64,000 nt of DNA from Streptacidiphilus jeojiense (GTDB lineage Bacteria; Actinomycetota; Actinomycetes; Streptomycetales; Streptomycetaceae). This document shows positions 1 through 7,621 of this stretch, in pieces. The notes under the pieces were generated by a model. That model was given only the letters and a program-made list of their open reading frames with translations. It was not told the origin of the DNA and made no database searches. Position 1 is the stretch's first letter; every line of letters begins with the position of its first letter. A program made the translations under genes and the position numbers. Location: the NCBI RefSeq assembly GCF_000719095.1, contig NZ_JOEH01000039.1, forward strand, positions 1 through 64,000, written 5' to 3'.

Positions 1-96
1 AAACGCCCGGTAACATCCCGAACCCGGAAGCTAAGCCTCACAGCGCCGATGGTACTGCAGGGGGGACCCTGTGGGAGAGTAGGACGCCGCCGAACA
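1..96 (+). rRNA. rrf: 5S ribosomal RNA, 3' part
   Basis: The window opens inside a 5S rRNA gene. The segments around CCCGAACCCGGAAGCTAAG, the GATGGTACTGCAG region and the closing GTGGGAGAGTAGGACGCCGC are the standard bacterial 5S core and 3' end. The 5' end lies outside the window. The exact 3' end (about 93-97) is judged from family alignment knowledge. It is the last gene of a ribosomal RNA operon and is followed directly by a strong terminator. Confidence 0.93.
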
Positions 97-105
97 ATCA
101 TTCAG

Positions 106-144
106 AGCCGCGGCCCCAGCGATTCGCTGGGGCCGCGGCTTTTT
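106..144 (+). terminator. rRNA operon terminator
   Basis: A perfect 15-bp G/C-rich inverted repeat (arms 106-120 and 126-140, loop GATTC) is followed by a run of T. It is a textbook intrinsic terminator ending the rRNA transcript. Confidence 0.9.
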
Positions 145-281
145 GTGTTTTTGCAGGATCGAATTGAACTGGCCGGTAGCCCGTGAGCGGGCACCTGCCG
201 GGTGCGGGACAATGAGAGTCGGTGGGGTGCCTCGACGGTGGCCACCGGGATGTTGCTGGTAGATCAGAAGGAGTCAGGTCG

Positions 282-1289
282 ATGTCGAACCCCCCTCAGG
301 GACGCCCGGAGCGCCGTTCGGGTGACGGATCGCAGGGCACCGGGGGTGCGGGCGCCGGCCGGCGTGACTCCCGTGGCGGTAGCTACAACCGCGACAGCCG
401 CGATGATCGCGGACCGCGTCGGGACGACCGTCCGTCCGGTGGCGGCTACAACCGTGACGACCGCGGACCGCGCCGCGACGACCGGCCGGCCTCGTCCGGT
501 GGTGGGTTCCGTCGGGATGACCGTCCCTCGGGCGGCGGGTTCAACCGTGACGATCGTCCCCGTGGTGGGGGCTTCAACCGTGACGACCGCGGTCCGCGCC
601 GCGACGACCGACCGTCGTTCGGCGGCGGGTACCGTCGGGACGACCGCCCCTCCGGCGGTGGTTACAACCGCGACGACCGTCCCTCGAGCGGCGGGTTCAA
701 CCGTGACGACCGGCCTCGTGGTGGGGGCTTCAACCGTGACGACCGTGGCCCGCGACGTGATGACCGTCCGTCCGGTGGTGGGTTCAACCGGGACGATCGT
801 CCGCGCAGCTTCAACCGCGATGACCGCGGCCCCCGTCGTGACGACCGACCCTCCGGTGGCGGATTCAACCGGGACGACCGTCCCCGTGGTGGGGGCTTCA
901 ACCGTGACGACCGTGGCCCGCGTCGCGACGACCGGCCCTCGGGTGGCGGTTACAACCGTGACGACCGTCCGCGCAGCTTCAACCGCGATGACCGCGGCCC
1001 GCGCCGCGACGATCGCCCGTCCGGTGGTGGGTTCCGTCGGGATGACCGTCCCTCCGGCGGTGGCTTCAACCGTGATGACCGTCCCCGTTTCAACCGGGAC
1101 GATCGTCCGCGCAGCTTCAACCGTGACGACCGCGGCCCCCGTCGTGACGACCGCCCGTCCGGCGGTGGCTACAGCCGTGACCGGGACGACCGTCCCCGTG
1201 GCGGTGGCTTCAACCGCGACGACCGCGGCCCGCGATCGACGAGGACGTCACCGGGCAGGAGATCGACGGTGATGTCCGCCAGGAGCTGA
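282..1289 (+). CDS. Arg/Asp/Gly-repeat protein, N-terminal half of a split gene
   Basis: The protein (335 aa) starts at ATG 282, eight bases after AGAAGGAG (266-273); the reading frame runs further upstream but has no better start. After about 30 residues it is almost entirely tandem blocks of the kind GPRRDDRPSGGG and FNRDDR, resembling RGG-rich intrinsically disordered RNA-binding regions. There is no folded domain. The last residues (after about 1230) leave the repeat pattern, and the frame ends at TGA 1287-1289, overlapping the ATG of the next ORF. The -1 frame from 1232 reads AIDEDVTGQEIDGDVRQEL straight into the next ORF. Related Streptomyces proteins, as I remember them, carry repeats and helical domain in one chain. 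So this is probably one gene interrupted by a single-base deletion (real or a sequencing error), or two coupled ORFs. Molecular function is unknown; RNA binding is only an inference from composition. Confidence 0.75.
   Translation: MSNPPQGRPERRSGDGSQGTGGAGAGRRDSRGGSYNRDSRDDRGPRRDDRPSGGGYNRDDRGPRRDDRPASSGGGFRRDDRPSGGGFNRDDRPRGGGFNRDDRGPRRDDRPSFGGGYRRDDRPSGGGYNRDDRPSSGGFNRDDRPRGGGFNRDDRGPRRDDRPSGGGFNRDDRPRSFNRDDRGPRRDDRPSGGGFNRDDRPRGGGFNRDDRGPRRDDRPSGGGYNRDDRPRSFNRDDRGPRRDDRPSGGGFRRDDRPSGGGFNRDDRPRFNRDDRPRSFNRDDRGPRRDDRPSGGGYSRDRDDRPRGGGFNRDDRGPRSTRTSPGRRSTVMSARS
366..1233 (+). repeat. Tandem coding repeats (DDR/GGG blocks)
   Basis: Degenerate 18-60 bp units encode variants of NRDDRGPRRDDRPSGGG. 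They alternate between short units (FNRDDRPR) and longer ones with a Gly triplet. The array is purine/CG skewed and creates long artefactual open frames on both strands. Such arrays are prone to copy-number change and to assembly or base-calling errors, which matters for the apparent frameshift at its 3' end. Confidence 0.85.
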
Positions 1290-2116
1290 TGAGCCTGCCG
1301 AAGACGCTCGCCGAGGACGTGGCCAAGAACCTGGTCATGGTTGCGCGGCTGCTCGACAGCGAGCCGGAGGAGGCGTACGCGTACTCGCGCGTCGCGCTGC
1401 GGCTGGCGTCTCGGGTCGCGGCGGTGCGTGAGGCGGCCGGCTTCGCGTCCTACGTCACCGAGCGCTACTCGGAGGCGCTGACGGAGTTCCGTGCGTCTCG
1501 GCGGATGACCGGGTCGGCGGAGCTGTGGCCGGTCATGGCGGACTGCGAGCGCGGTCTCGGTCGGCCGGAGCGGGCGCTGGAGATGGCCGGCGCGCCCGAG
1601 GTGAAGCAGCTGGACAAGGCCGGGCAGATCGAGATGCGCCTGGTCGCCGCAGGTGCCCGCAGCGACATGGAGCAGTTCGACGCCGCCGTGGTGACGCTGG
1701 AGTGCCCCGAGCTCGGCTCGCACTCGGTGCAGCCCTGGACGGCCCGGCTGCGCTACGCCTACGCCGACGCGCTGATCGGCGCCGGGCGTGAGGACGAGGC
1801 CCGCGACTGGTTCGCCAAGGCGGTCGAGGCCGACCAGGACGGCAGCACCAACGCGGCCGAGCGCCTGGCGCAGCTGGACGGCATCGAGTTCGTCGACGCC
1901 CTCGACCCCGACGTCGAGGTGGACGACGAGGACGAGGACGAGACCGGCATCGTCGTCGAGGTGGACGACGACGGCGACGCGGAGGACGACGCCGAGTTCG
2001 CCCAGGGCGACGGCGAGGACTACTACGAGGACGACGAGGAAGAGGACGAGGAGGAGGGCTTCAGTAGCCCGTCCGCCGAGCGTCCCTTCCTGGAGCCCGA
2101 GAGCGATCGGGACTGA
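1289..2116 (+). CDS. TPR-like helical protein with acidic tail (C-terminal half of split gene)
   Basis: This 275-aa frame is all-helical with TPR-like repeats over about residues 1-195 (paired helices such as EEAYAYSRVALRLASRVAAV and TERYSEALTEFRASRR). It closes with a very acidic tail (about 205-262, runs of D/E). The listed ATG (1289) overlaps the stop of the repeat ORF, but homologous-looking sequence continues upstream in this frame to about 1232, so the true polypeptide probably begins at 282 and was broken by a frameshift. The basic repeat region and acidic tail would then sit at opposite ends of one protein. It is a Streptomyces-type conserved protein of unknown role. A strong hairpin follows the stop. 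Confidence 0.75.
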   Translation: MSLPKTLAEDVAKNLVMVARLLDSEPEEAYAYSRVALRLASRVAAVREAAGFASYVTERYSEALTEFRASRRMTGSAELWPVMADCERGLGRPERALEMAGAPEVKQLDKAGQIEMRLVAAGARSDMEQFDAAVVTLECPELGSHSVQPWTARLRYAYADALIGAGREDEARDWFAKAVEADQDGSTNAAERLAQLDGIEFVDALDPDVEVDDEDEDETGIVVEVDDDGDAEDDAEFAQGDGEDYYEDDEEEDEEEGFSSPSAERPFLEPESDRD

Positions 2117-2119
2117 TCC

Positions 2120-2170
2120 AACAGCTGTGGCCCGGAACCAGAAGTTCTCTGGTTCCGGGCCACAGCTGTT
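2120..2170. terminator. Bidirectional hairpin terminator
   Basis: A perfect 23-bp inverted repeat (arms 2120-2142 and 2148-2170, five-base loop) lies between the convergent genes ending at 2116 and 2186. It has short A/T tracts on both sides, so it can serve both transcripts. Confidence 0.85.
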
Positions 2171-2185
2171 TCGGCTGACGGGCGC

Positions 2186-3562
2186 TCAGCGGACCAGCAG
2201 GCTGCGCAGGACCAGTCCGGTGGCCGGCTTGGGGCCGAAGGAGGTGGACTTCCTGGGCATGGTGACGCCTTGTTCGGCCAGTCGGCGGACCACCCCCTCG
2301 TCGACGGGGTGGAGCAGCACCGCGGTGCCCCCGCCGCGCTCGGCCTCGCGGACGGCGGCTGCGGTGTCGTGCAGGTAGCCGATGTGCTCGGGGGCGTCCG
2401 GGACGTGCCAGACCCGGTCCAGCAGCACCGAGTGCAGCACGGTGGCGTCCAGACGGCGGTACTCCTCGGGGCGGTCGTCGGGGACCGCCGCGCGCAGCGT
2501 CTCCTCGTCCGGCCCGGTGACCAGGTGGAAGCCGCCGTCGCCGGCGAGGACGAAGGCGTTCAGCCCGGCTGCCTTGGCGTCGGCCAGGGCGGCGAGCGCG
2601 CCCTGCTGGGTGCCGTCCTCCACCAGGCCGACCGACCAGGCGCCGTCGAGGGCGGAGAGGGCCTTGTCCACCGGGAGCTGCCGCAGTACCCGGTGGATGG
2701 CGCGGACCCGCAGCGGGTAGCGGGCGGTGTCGACGAGCAGCACCAGGCCGCGGTCCCAGGGGCTGTTGGCGAGGTGCCGGTACTCGCCCTGGAGGCGCAG
2801 GTACATGGCCCAGCGGTGGTGGCCGTCGGCGATCAGGGCCCGGCAGGTGGCCAGGTCGGTGCTGACGGCGGCCAGGTCGGCCTCGGCGGTGACGGACCAG
2901 AGCCGGTGGGTGGTGCCGTCGAGGGTCGTGGTGGTCAGCAGCGGGGGGCCGGACGCGGCGCGTTCGACCACGTCGGCGGCCCCGCCGTCGCCGCGGTAGG
3001 TGAGCAGCAGCGGCTCCAGGTTGGCCTTGGTGGTGCGCATCAGGCCGACCCGGTCGGCGACCGGCTGCGGCATCACGTCCTCGTGCGGGAGCACCACTCC
3101 GGCGCCCGGCTCGCTGAGGGCCAGCGCGCCGATCAGGCCGCGCTGCAGGGTGCCGCTGCCCGGGTCGCCGTCCTCGGGGGGAGTGTGCTGCTCGTAGACG
3201 TAGAGGGCGGGCGCGGGGTCGGGGACGAGCACGCCCGTGCGCTGCCACTCGGTGAGCAGGCGGGCGGCCTGGCGGTAGCCGCTCTCGGCGGTCGGCTGCG
3301 GGCGGGGCAGGATCAGCCGGACGATGTTGTGCGGGTCGCCGGTCTCCAGACGGAGGCGTCCGTCCGGGTCCACCACGTCGTAGGGCGGGGAGGTGACGGC
3401 GGCCAGGGAGCTGACCTTCTCCGGGTCGTAGCGCAGCCCCCGGAACGGGGCCAGCGACAGCCCGGCCGCGGCCACCCGTCCGGCATCACCCCAACCGCGG
3501 GCATCGTCGCCGGGGCGGAAATCTCCTGAGTCGTCTGCACTGACTGCTCTCACTCTGGGCAT
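2186..3562 (-). CDS. DUF1015 family protein
   Basis: The protein (458 aa) has the hallmark start of DUF1015 proteins: a FRGLRYDPEKV segment, SPPYDVVDPDGR, then DPHNIVRLILP, and later GHHRWAMYLRLQGEYRHLA-type sequence (here IADGHHRWAMY). The family is widespread in bacteria and archaea, often near serine or amino-acid metabolism genes, but has no established biochemical activity. The proposed ATG at 3562 has no clear Shine-Dalgarno, so a start a few codons away or leaderless translation is possible. It is divergent from the TPR gene at 3605 with only 42 bases between them, so promoters for both must overlap or lie in coding sequence. Confidence 0.85.
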   Translation of the reverse strand: MPRVRAVSADDSGDFRPGDDARGWGDAGRVAAAGLSLAPFRGLRYDPEKVSSLAAVTSPPYDVVDPDGRLRLETGDPHNIVRLILPRPQPTAESGYRQAARLLTEWQRTGVLVPDPAPALYVYEQHTPPEDGDPGSGTLQRGLIGALALSEPGAGVVLPHEDVMPQPVADRVGLMRTTKANLEPLLLTYRGDGGAADVVERAASGPPLLTTTTLDGTTHRLWSVTAEADLAAVSTDLATCRALIADGHHRWAMYLRLQGEYRHLANSPWDRGLVLLVDTARYPLRVRAIHRVLRQLPVDKALSALDGAWSVGLVEDGTQQGALAALADAKAAGLNAFVLAGDGGFHLVTGPDEETLRAAVPDDRPEEYRRLDATVLHSVLLDRVWHVPDAPEHIGYLHDTAAAVREAERGGGTAVLLHPVDEGVVRRLAEQGVTMPRKSTSFGPKPATGLVLRSLLVR

Positions 3563-3604
3563 GTTAATCGGGTATGCCTGGTTGCCTGATCATCGGAGGG
3601 CGCG

Positions 3605-4081
3605 ATGAGGGAACGTGCACGCAGTGACGAAGGTGCACCGAGCGGTGATGTCTACGAGTGGTTCCGGCGCGGCAGCGCCCTGCTGGCCGGGGGCCATCCG
3701 GGGGCCGCGCAGCAGTTGCTGAGCCGGGCCGCCGCGGCGGAGCCCGGCTCGGCGGCGATCCGGGAGTCGCTGGCCAGGGCCCAGTTCGACGCCGGTTCGT
3801 ACGCCGCGGCGCTGGAGAGCTTCCGGGAGGTGGCACTGGCGGATCCGTCCGACGACTACGCCCAGTTCGGCTGGGGGCTGGCGGCGGCCCGGACCGGGGA
3901 CTTCGAGGAGTCGGCGGTGCACCTGGCGCTCGCGGTGGCGATGCGCCCGGAGGCCGCCCACTACCGGGCCGCGCTGCGCCAGACACGGGCGACGCTGAAG
4001 GCGCGGGCCGGCGGGTTCGGTACGGTCGGGGCAGAGCACGGGCAGGACCAGCAGGACCAAGAGCATCATCAGGACGAGTAG
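3605..4081 (+). CDS. Small TPR-repeat protein
   Basis: A 158-aa protein preceded by GGAGGG four bases before ATG 3605. Residues about 15-120 form three TPR-type helix pairs (YEWFRRGSALLAGGHPGAAQ, SAAIRESLARAQFDAGSY, DYAQFGWGLAAARTGDFEE). The tail is Gln/Asp/His-rich (GQDQQDQEHHQDE). There is no signal peptide or membrane segment. It lies 14 bases upstream of the HAD hydrolase start and is almost certainly co-transcribed with it. TPRs imply a protein-binding role; the partner is unknown. Confidence 0.8.
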   Translation: MRERARSDEGAPSGDVYEWFRRGSALLAGGHPGAAQQLLSRAAAAEPGSAAIRESLARAQFDAGSYAAALESFREVALADPSDDYAQFGWGLAAARTGDFEESAVHLALAVAMRPEAAHYRAALRQTRATLKARAGGFGTVGAEHGQDQQDQEHHQDE

Positions 4082-4095
4082 GAAGACACCGATCC

Positions 4096-5109
4096 ATGTC
4101 TGAGCACGCAGACCAGCCGCTGTACCGGGCCTATGACACGGCCCTGCTGGACCTGGACGGAGTCGTCTACGCCGGGCCCCGGGCGATCGACCACGCGGTG
4201 GAGTCGCTCGCGGAGGCCCGTGCGGCCGGGATGCGGCTGGCCTATGTGACCAACAACGCCTCGCGCACGCCCAAGGCCGTCGCCGAGCACCTGACCGAGC
4301 TGGGCGTCGCCGCGGAGCCGGAGGACGTGATCACCTCGGCGCAGGCGGCGGCCCGAGTCGTCGCCGGGAAGGTGCCGGCCGGCGCGGCGGTGCTGGTCGT
4401 CGGCGGCGAGGGGCTGCTGGAGGCGGTGCGGGAGCACGGGCTGCGCCCGGTGCGCTCGCTGGACGACGATCCGGCCGCAGTGGTGCAGGGCTATGACGCG
4501 ACGGTGGGCTGGCAGCAGCTGGCCGAGGCCTCCTACGCGGTCGCCAGCGGCCTGCCGTGGGTGGCCTCCAACACCGACCTGACCATCCCGACCGCGCGCG
4601 GCACCGCGCCGGGCAACGGCACGCTGGTCGCGGCCGTGCGGACGGCGACCGGGGTGGAGCCGGAGGTGGCCGGCAAGCCGCTGCCGCCGATGCACCGGGA
4701 GACGGTGATCCGCACCGGGGCGAAGCGGCCGCTGGTGGTGGGGGACCGGCTCGACACCGACATCGAGGGCGCCTACAACGGCGGTGTCGACAGCCTGCTG
4801 GTGTTCACCGGCGTCAGCAGGCCCGAGGAGTTGCCGGAGGCCCCCGCGAAGTACCGCCCGACCTATCTGGCGGCGGACCTGCGCGGGCTGCTGCGGGTGC
4901 AGCCCGCGCTCAGCGCCGGGGACGGCGGTTCGTACCGCTGCGGCGGCTGGACGGTGGAGCTGCGGGACGGTGCCCTGGTCCTCGCCGAGCGCGGGGAGGA
5001 CAGCTACGACGGGCTGCGGGCGCTGTGCGCGGCGGCCTGGGCGGCGGCGGACGCGCCCGGCGGGTCGACCCCGAAGTGGCGCGAGGCGCTGGCCTCGCTG
5101 GGTCTCTGA
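4096..5109 (+). CDS. HAD-IIA family hydrolase (NagD/phosphoglycolate phosphatase-like)
   Basis: The start is ATG 4096 after AGGAAG at 4080; the frame is open further upstream, but that overlaps the TPR gene. The 337-aa product shows all HAD-IIA motifs: motif I LLDLDGVVY (Asp19/Asp21), motif II VTNNAS, the cap segment, a Lys in the AGKPLPP loop, and motif IV VVGDRLDTDIEGA. The family dephosphorylates small phosphometabolites such as nucleotides, sugar phosphates, phosphoglycolate or PLP; the substrate cannot be told from sequence. About 60 residues at the C terminus (from GGWTVELRDG) form an extra small domain beyond the usual 260-aa core, as is common in actinobacterial members. Confidence 0.88.
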   Translation: MSEHADQPLYRAYDTALLDLDGVVYAGPRAIDHAVESLAEARAAGMRLAYVTNNASRTPKAVAEHLTELGVAAEPEDVITSAQAAARVVAGKVPAGAAVLVVGGEGLLEAVREHGLRPVRSLDDDPAAVVQGYDATVGWQQLAEASYAVASGLPWVASNTDLTIPTARGTAPGNGTLVAAVRTATGVEPEVAGKPLPPMHRETVIRTGAKRPLVVGDRLDTDIEGAYNGGVDSLLVFTGVSRPEELPEAPAKYRPTYLAADLRGLLRVQPALSAGDGGSYRCGGWTVELRDGALVLAERGEDSYDGLRALCAAAWAAADAPGGSTPKWREALASLGL

Positions 5110-5131
5110 GGCCGGCCGGGGCCGGGGACGC

Positions 5132-5479
5132 CTAGAGCAGCTTGCGGAGCTGGAGCAGGTCGCGGATGCCCGCCTCCAGCTTGACCCGGCCGGTGGCCCA
5201 GGCCGAGGCGAAGTTCAGCTTGCCGTCGACCAGGGCGACCAGGTCGTCGCCGGACATCGACAGCCGGATCTGGGCCCGCTCGACCGGACGGCCGGGGGCC
5301 TCGGTCACCTCGGTGATGCTGCCGTCGCGCAGCCGCCCCGAGAAGGTGAGGTCCAGGTCGGTGATCCAGCAGGTCAGCGAGCGGTCCAGGGACGCGGCGG
5401 TGCGGACGTCGCCCTCGGCCTTGCCGAGGTTGCGGCTGAGCTGGTCCAGTGCCGCGCGGCACTCGGCGGGGGTGGCCAT
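5132..5479 (-). CDS. SCP2-like sterol-carrier-fold protein
   Basis: A 115-aa protein starting at ATG 5479. The C-terminal half (DGSITEVTE... QIRLSMSGDDLVALVDGKLN... ATGRVKLEAGIRDLLQL) fits the SCP2 fold: the 'S.D.L..L..G..N...A...G..K..G' pattern that lines a lipid-binding cavity. These small stand-alone proteins are conserved in Streptomyces and have no proven ligand. It converges with the HAD gene (22-base gap) and diverges from the Lys/Ala-rich gene. Longer in-frame extensions exist but have low-complexity composition and are shadows of the opposite strand. Confidence 0.82.
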   Translation of the reverse strand: MATPAECRAALDQLSRNLGKAEGDVRTAASLDRSLTCWITDLDLTFSGRLRDGSITEVTEAPGRPVERAQIRLSMSGDDLVALVDGKLNFASAWATGRVKLEAGIRDLLQLRKLL

Positions 5480-5630
5480 GGTGCGCTGTGCTCCTGAGGT
5501 GCGGGATGGGTGCTGGGTGCGTCCGACGCTACCGCAGCCCGGGGCGCGCTGAGTGCGCGACGGGGGGCGGCCAGGCGGTAGCGTCGGTGCAGGGCCTGTC
5601 GAGTGCGTGGGTGTGGAGGAGGAGTGCCGG

Positions 5631-6578
5631 ATGCGCGACGTGGTGCGTGATTGCCTGAAGGCCGCGGCGGGGGCTGCCACCGGGGTCGTCGGCGTGGCCG
5701 AGGAGGTCCGGCGCAGGGCCGAGGGGGCCGCCCGGGAACTGGTGGAGCTGAGCGGGGTGCGTCCGGAGCAGTTGCTGGAGCGGGCGCCCGAGCCGGTGCA
5801 GCTGGTGGTCGGGGTGGTGCGCTCGGAGGCCGACAAGGTGTGGAGCCGCCTCGGTGACGGGGTGGTCCAGGTGGGTGTGGTCCTGGAGTTCCTGGAACAG
5901 CAGGTCCGGCACCTGCAGGGCGGGGAGGACGCGCCCGCGGCGGAGCCCGAGGAGCCGGAGGAGCCGGAGGAGGAGCCACGGGTCGCGCGGCCGCGCGCCG
6001 AGCAGGCCTTCCCGGCACCCCGGCGGAAGTCGGGCTCGGTGCGACCGGTGCGGGTGGTCGTCGACGAGGACCTCCCGGCGGACGACGAGGCCGCGGCGGC
6101 TGCGGCGCGCAGGCGCGCGGCCGTGCCGGGGATGAAGAAGACGGCCGCGCGGAAGGCGGCGGTCGCCGCCGAGGCAGCGGCGGCGCCGGCCCGGACCCCC
6201 GCGGCGCGGAAGGCCCCCGCCGGGAAGCCGGCCGCGGCGGCTGCCGCCACGGCGGTGACGGAGCCGGCACCGGTGGCGAAGGCGCCCGTGAAGAAGGTCG
6301 CAGCGAAGAAGGCCACGGCCAAGCCCACCGCGGTGGAGAAGACCCCGGCGAAGCGGTCTGCGGTGAAGCGGGTGGCGGCAACGAAGACCGTGGCCGAGGG
6401 CGCGTCGGCGACGAGCAGCGCCGCGAAGGGGAGCGCGGCGAAGCGGGCGCCGGCGAAGAAGGCCGTCGCCAAGAAGACCCCGGCGAAGCGGACCACTGCG
6501 GCGAAGAAGGCCACCGCCGGCGCGGTGGGCTCGTCCGCGAAGCGGGTGGCGCCGAAGGCGCAGGCGGGCGATGAGTGA
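5631..6578 (+). CDS. Lys/Ala/Pro-rich histone-H1-like protein
   Basis: ATG 5631 follows GGAGGAGGAG (5615-5624), a very strong ribosome binding site, so the upstream in-frame start at 5553 is rejected. The 315-aa product has two parts. Residues 1-about 108 form a helical N-terminal domain (EEVRRRAEGAARELVELSG..., ending in LEFLEQQVRHLQ). A Glu-rich linker follows, and then a long tail from about 165 with irregular repeats of AAKK, TPAKR, VKRVAA and AKKATA. The tail resembles eukaryotic linker histone or bacterial HU/HupS C-terminal tails and should bind DNA or RNA non-specifically. It overlaps the next small gene by 8 bases and is the first gene of an operon leading into tlyA. Confidence 0.78.
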   Translation: MRDVVRDCLKAAAGAATGVVGVAEEVRRRAEGAARELVELSGVRPEQLLERAPEPVQLVVGVVRSEADKVWSRLGDGVVQVGVVLEFLEQQVRHLQGGEDAPAAEPEEPEEPEEEPRVARPRAEQAFPAPRRKSGSVRPVRVVVDEDLPADDEAAAAAARRRAAVPGMKKTAARKAAVAAEAAAAPARTPAARKAPAGKPAAAAAATAVTEPAPVAKAPVKKVAAKKATAKPTAVEKTPAKRSAVKRVAATKTVAEGASATSSAAKGSAAKRAPAKKAVAKKTPAKRTTAAKKATAGAVGSSAKRVAPKAQAGDE

Positions 6579-6774
6579 GTCCCGGGAGCCGGTGCTGGAG
6601 ACCGGGCACGACGCAGTCGACTCCGCGCTGGCGCGGCTCGCGGAGTTGGACGGGGTGCCGACGGAGGCGCATGCCGGGGTCTACGAGAGCGTGCACCGGA
6701 CGCTTCGTGACACCCTGAACGCGCTGGACGCCGAGCCGCACCCGCTCGGCACCGATTCGAACCGCAGGAGCTGA
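6571..6774 (+). CDS. Small conserved hypothetical protein
   Basis: A 67-aa acidic protein (ETGHDAVDSALARLAELDG, then GVYESVHRTLRDTLNALDAE) predicted to form two or three amphipathic helices. It overlaps the previous stop by 8 bases and ends 7 bases before the tlyA start, so it is translationally coupled in the middle of a three-gene operon. I recognise it as a small protein habitually found next to tlyA in Streptomyces (memory), with no known function. Confidence 0.75.
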   Translation: MSESREPVLETGHDAVDSALARLAELDGVPTEAHAGVYESVHRTLRDTLNALDAEPHPLGTDSNRRS

Positions 6775-6781
6775 ACCGCAC

Positions 6782-7594
6782 GTGGCAGTCGCACGACGCC
6801 GTCTGGACGCAGAGCTGGTCCGCCGCAAGCTGGCCCGGTCGCGGGAGCACGCCAGCGAGCTGATCGCCGCGGGGCGGGTCTCCGTGGGCGGGACGACGGC
6901 GACCAAGCCGGCCACCCAGGTGGAGACCGCTGCGGCGGTGGTGGTGGCGAAGGACGACAACGACCCCGACTACGTGTCCCGGGGCGGCCACAAGCTGGCC
7001 GGCGCGCTGGAGGTGTTCCGGCCCGAGGGGTTGGTCGTCGAGGGCCGCCGCTGCCTGGACGCCGGCGCGTCCACCGGCGGGTTCACCGATGTGCTGCTGC
7101 GCGCCGGGGTGGACCGGGTGCTGGCGGTGGACGTCGGCTACGGCCAGCTGGCCTGGTCGCTGCAGAGCGACGACCGGGTGACCGTGATGGACCGGACCAA
7201 CGTCCGGGAGCTGACCCTGGATCAGCTCGACGGGGTGCCGGTGGACCTGGTGGTGAGCGATCTGTCGTTCATCCCGCTGGGGCTGGTGCTGCCGGCGCTG
7301 GCGCGCTGCACCGCGCCGGAGGGCGATCTGGTGCTGATGGTGAAGCCGCAGTTTGAGGTGGGCAAGGAGCGGCTGGGCAGCGGCGGGGTGGTCCGCAGCC
7401 CGCAGCTGCGCCAGGAGATGATCGAGAAGGTGGCCGGGCAGGGCGCCGAGGCGGGGCTCGGCGTGCGCGGGGTGACCGCGAGCCCGCTGCCCGGGCCCTC
7501 CGGCAATGTCGAGTACTTCCTGTGGTTCCGCCGGGACGCCCCGCCCCTGGACCCGGCGGATGCCCGCCGGGCCGTGGAGCAGGGCCCCCAGTAG
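6782..7594 (+). CDS. tlyA: TlyA-type rRNA (cytidine-2'-O)-methyltransferase
   Basis: A 270-aa protein starting with GTG 6782. An N-terminal S4 RNA-binding domain (RRLDAELVRRKLARSREHAS, about residues 5-65) is followed by a Rossmann methyltransferase domain with the SAM motif CLDAGASTGGFTDVLL and the later DLSFIPLG and MVKPQFEVGK motifs. TlyA enzymes 2'-O-methylate 16S and/or 23S rRNA, and in mycobacteria this creates sensitivity to capreomycin. The family is also annotated as hemolysin A, which is probably a misnomer. It is the last gene of the plus-strand operon; a minus-strand island begins 27 bases downstream. Confidence 0.92.
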   Translation: MAVARRRLDAELVRRKLARSREHASELIAAGRVSVGGTTATKPATQVETAAAVVVAKDDNDPDYVSRGGHKLAGALEVFRPEGLVVEGRRCLDAGASTGGFTDVLLRAGVDRVLAVDVGYGQLAWSLQSDDRVTVMDRTNVRELTLDQLDGVPVDLVVSDLSFIPLGLVLPALARCTAPEGDLVLMVKPQFEVGKERLGSGGVVRSPQLRQEMIEKVAGQGAEAGLGVRGVTASPLPGPSGNVEYFLWFRRDAPPLDPADARRAVEQGPQ

Positions 7595-7621
7595 CCCGTC
7601 AGCCGGTGATTGGCCGACCGG

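Noticed and set aside
202..1272. Thr/Val/Ala-rich frame overlapping the repeat protein gene
   Set aside because: It is the +1 shadow of a repetitive coding array; the frame starting at 282 has the ribosome binding site and chemically sensible RGG-like repeats.
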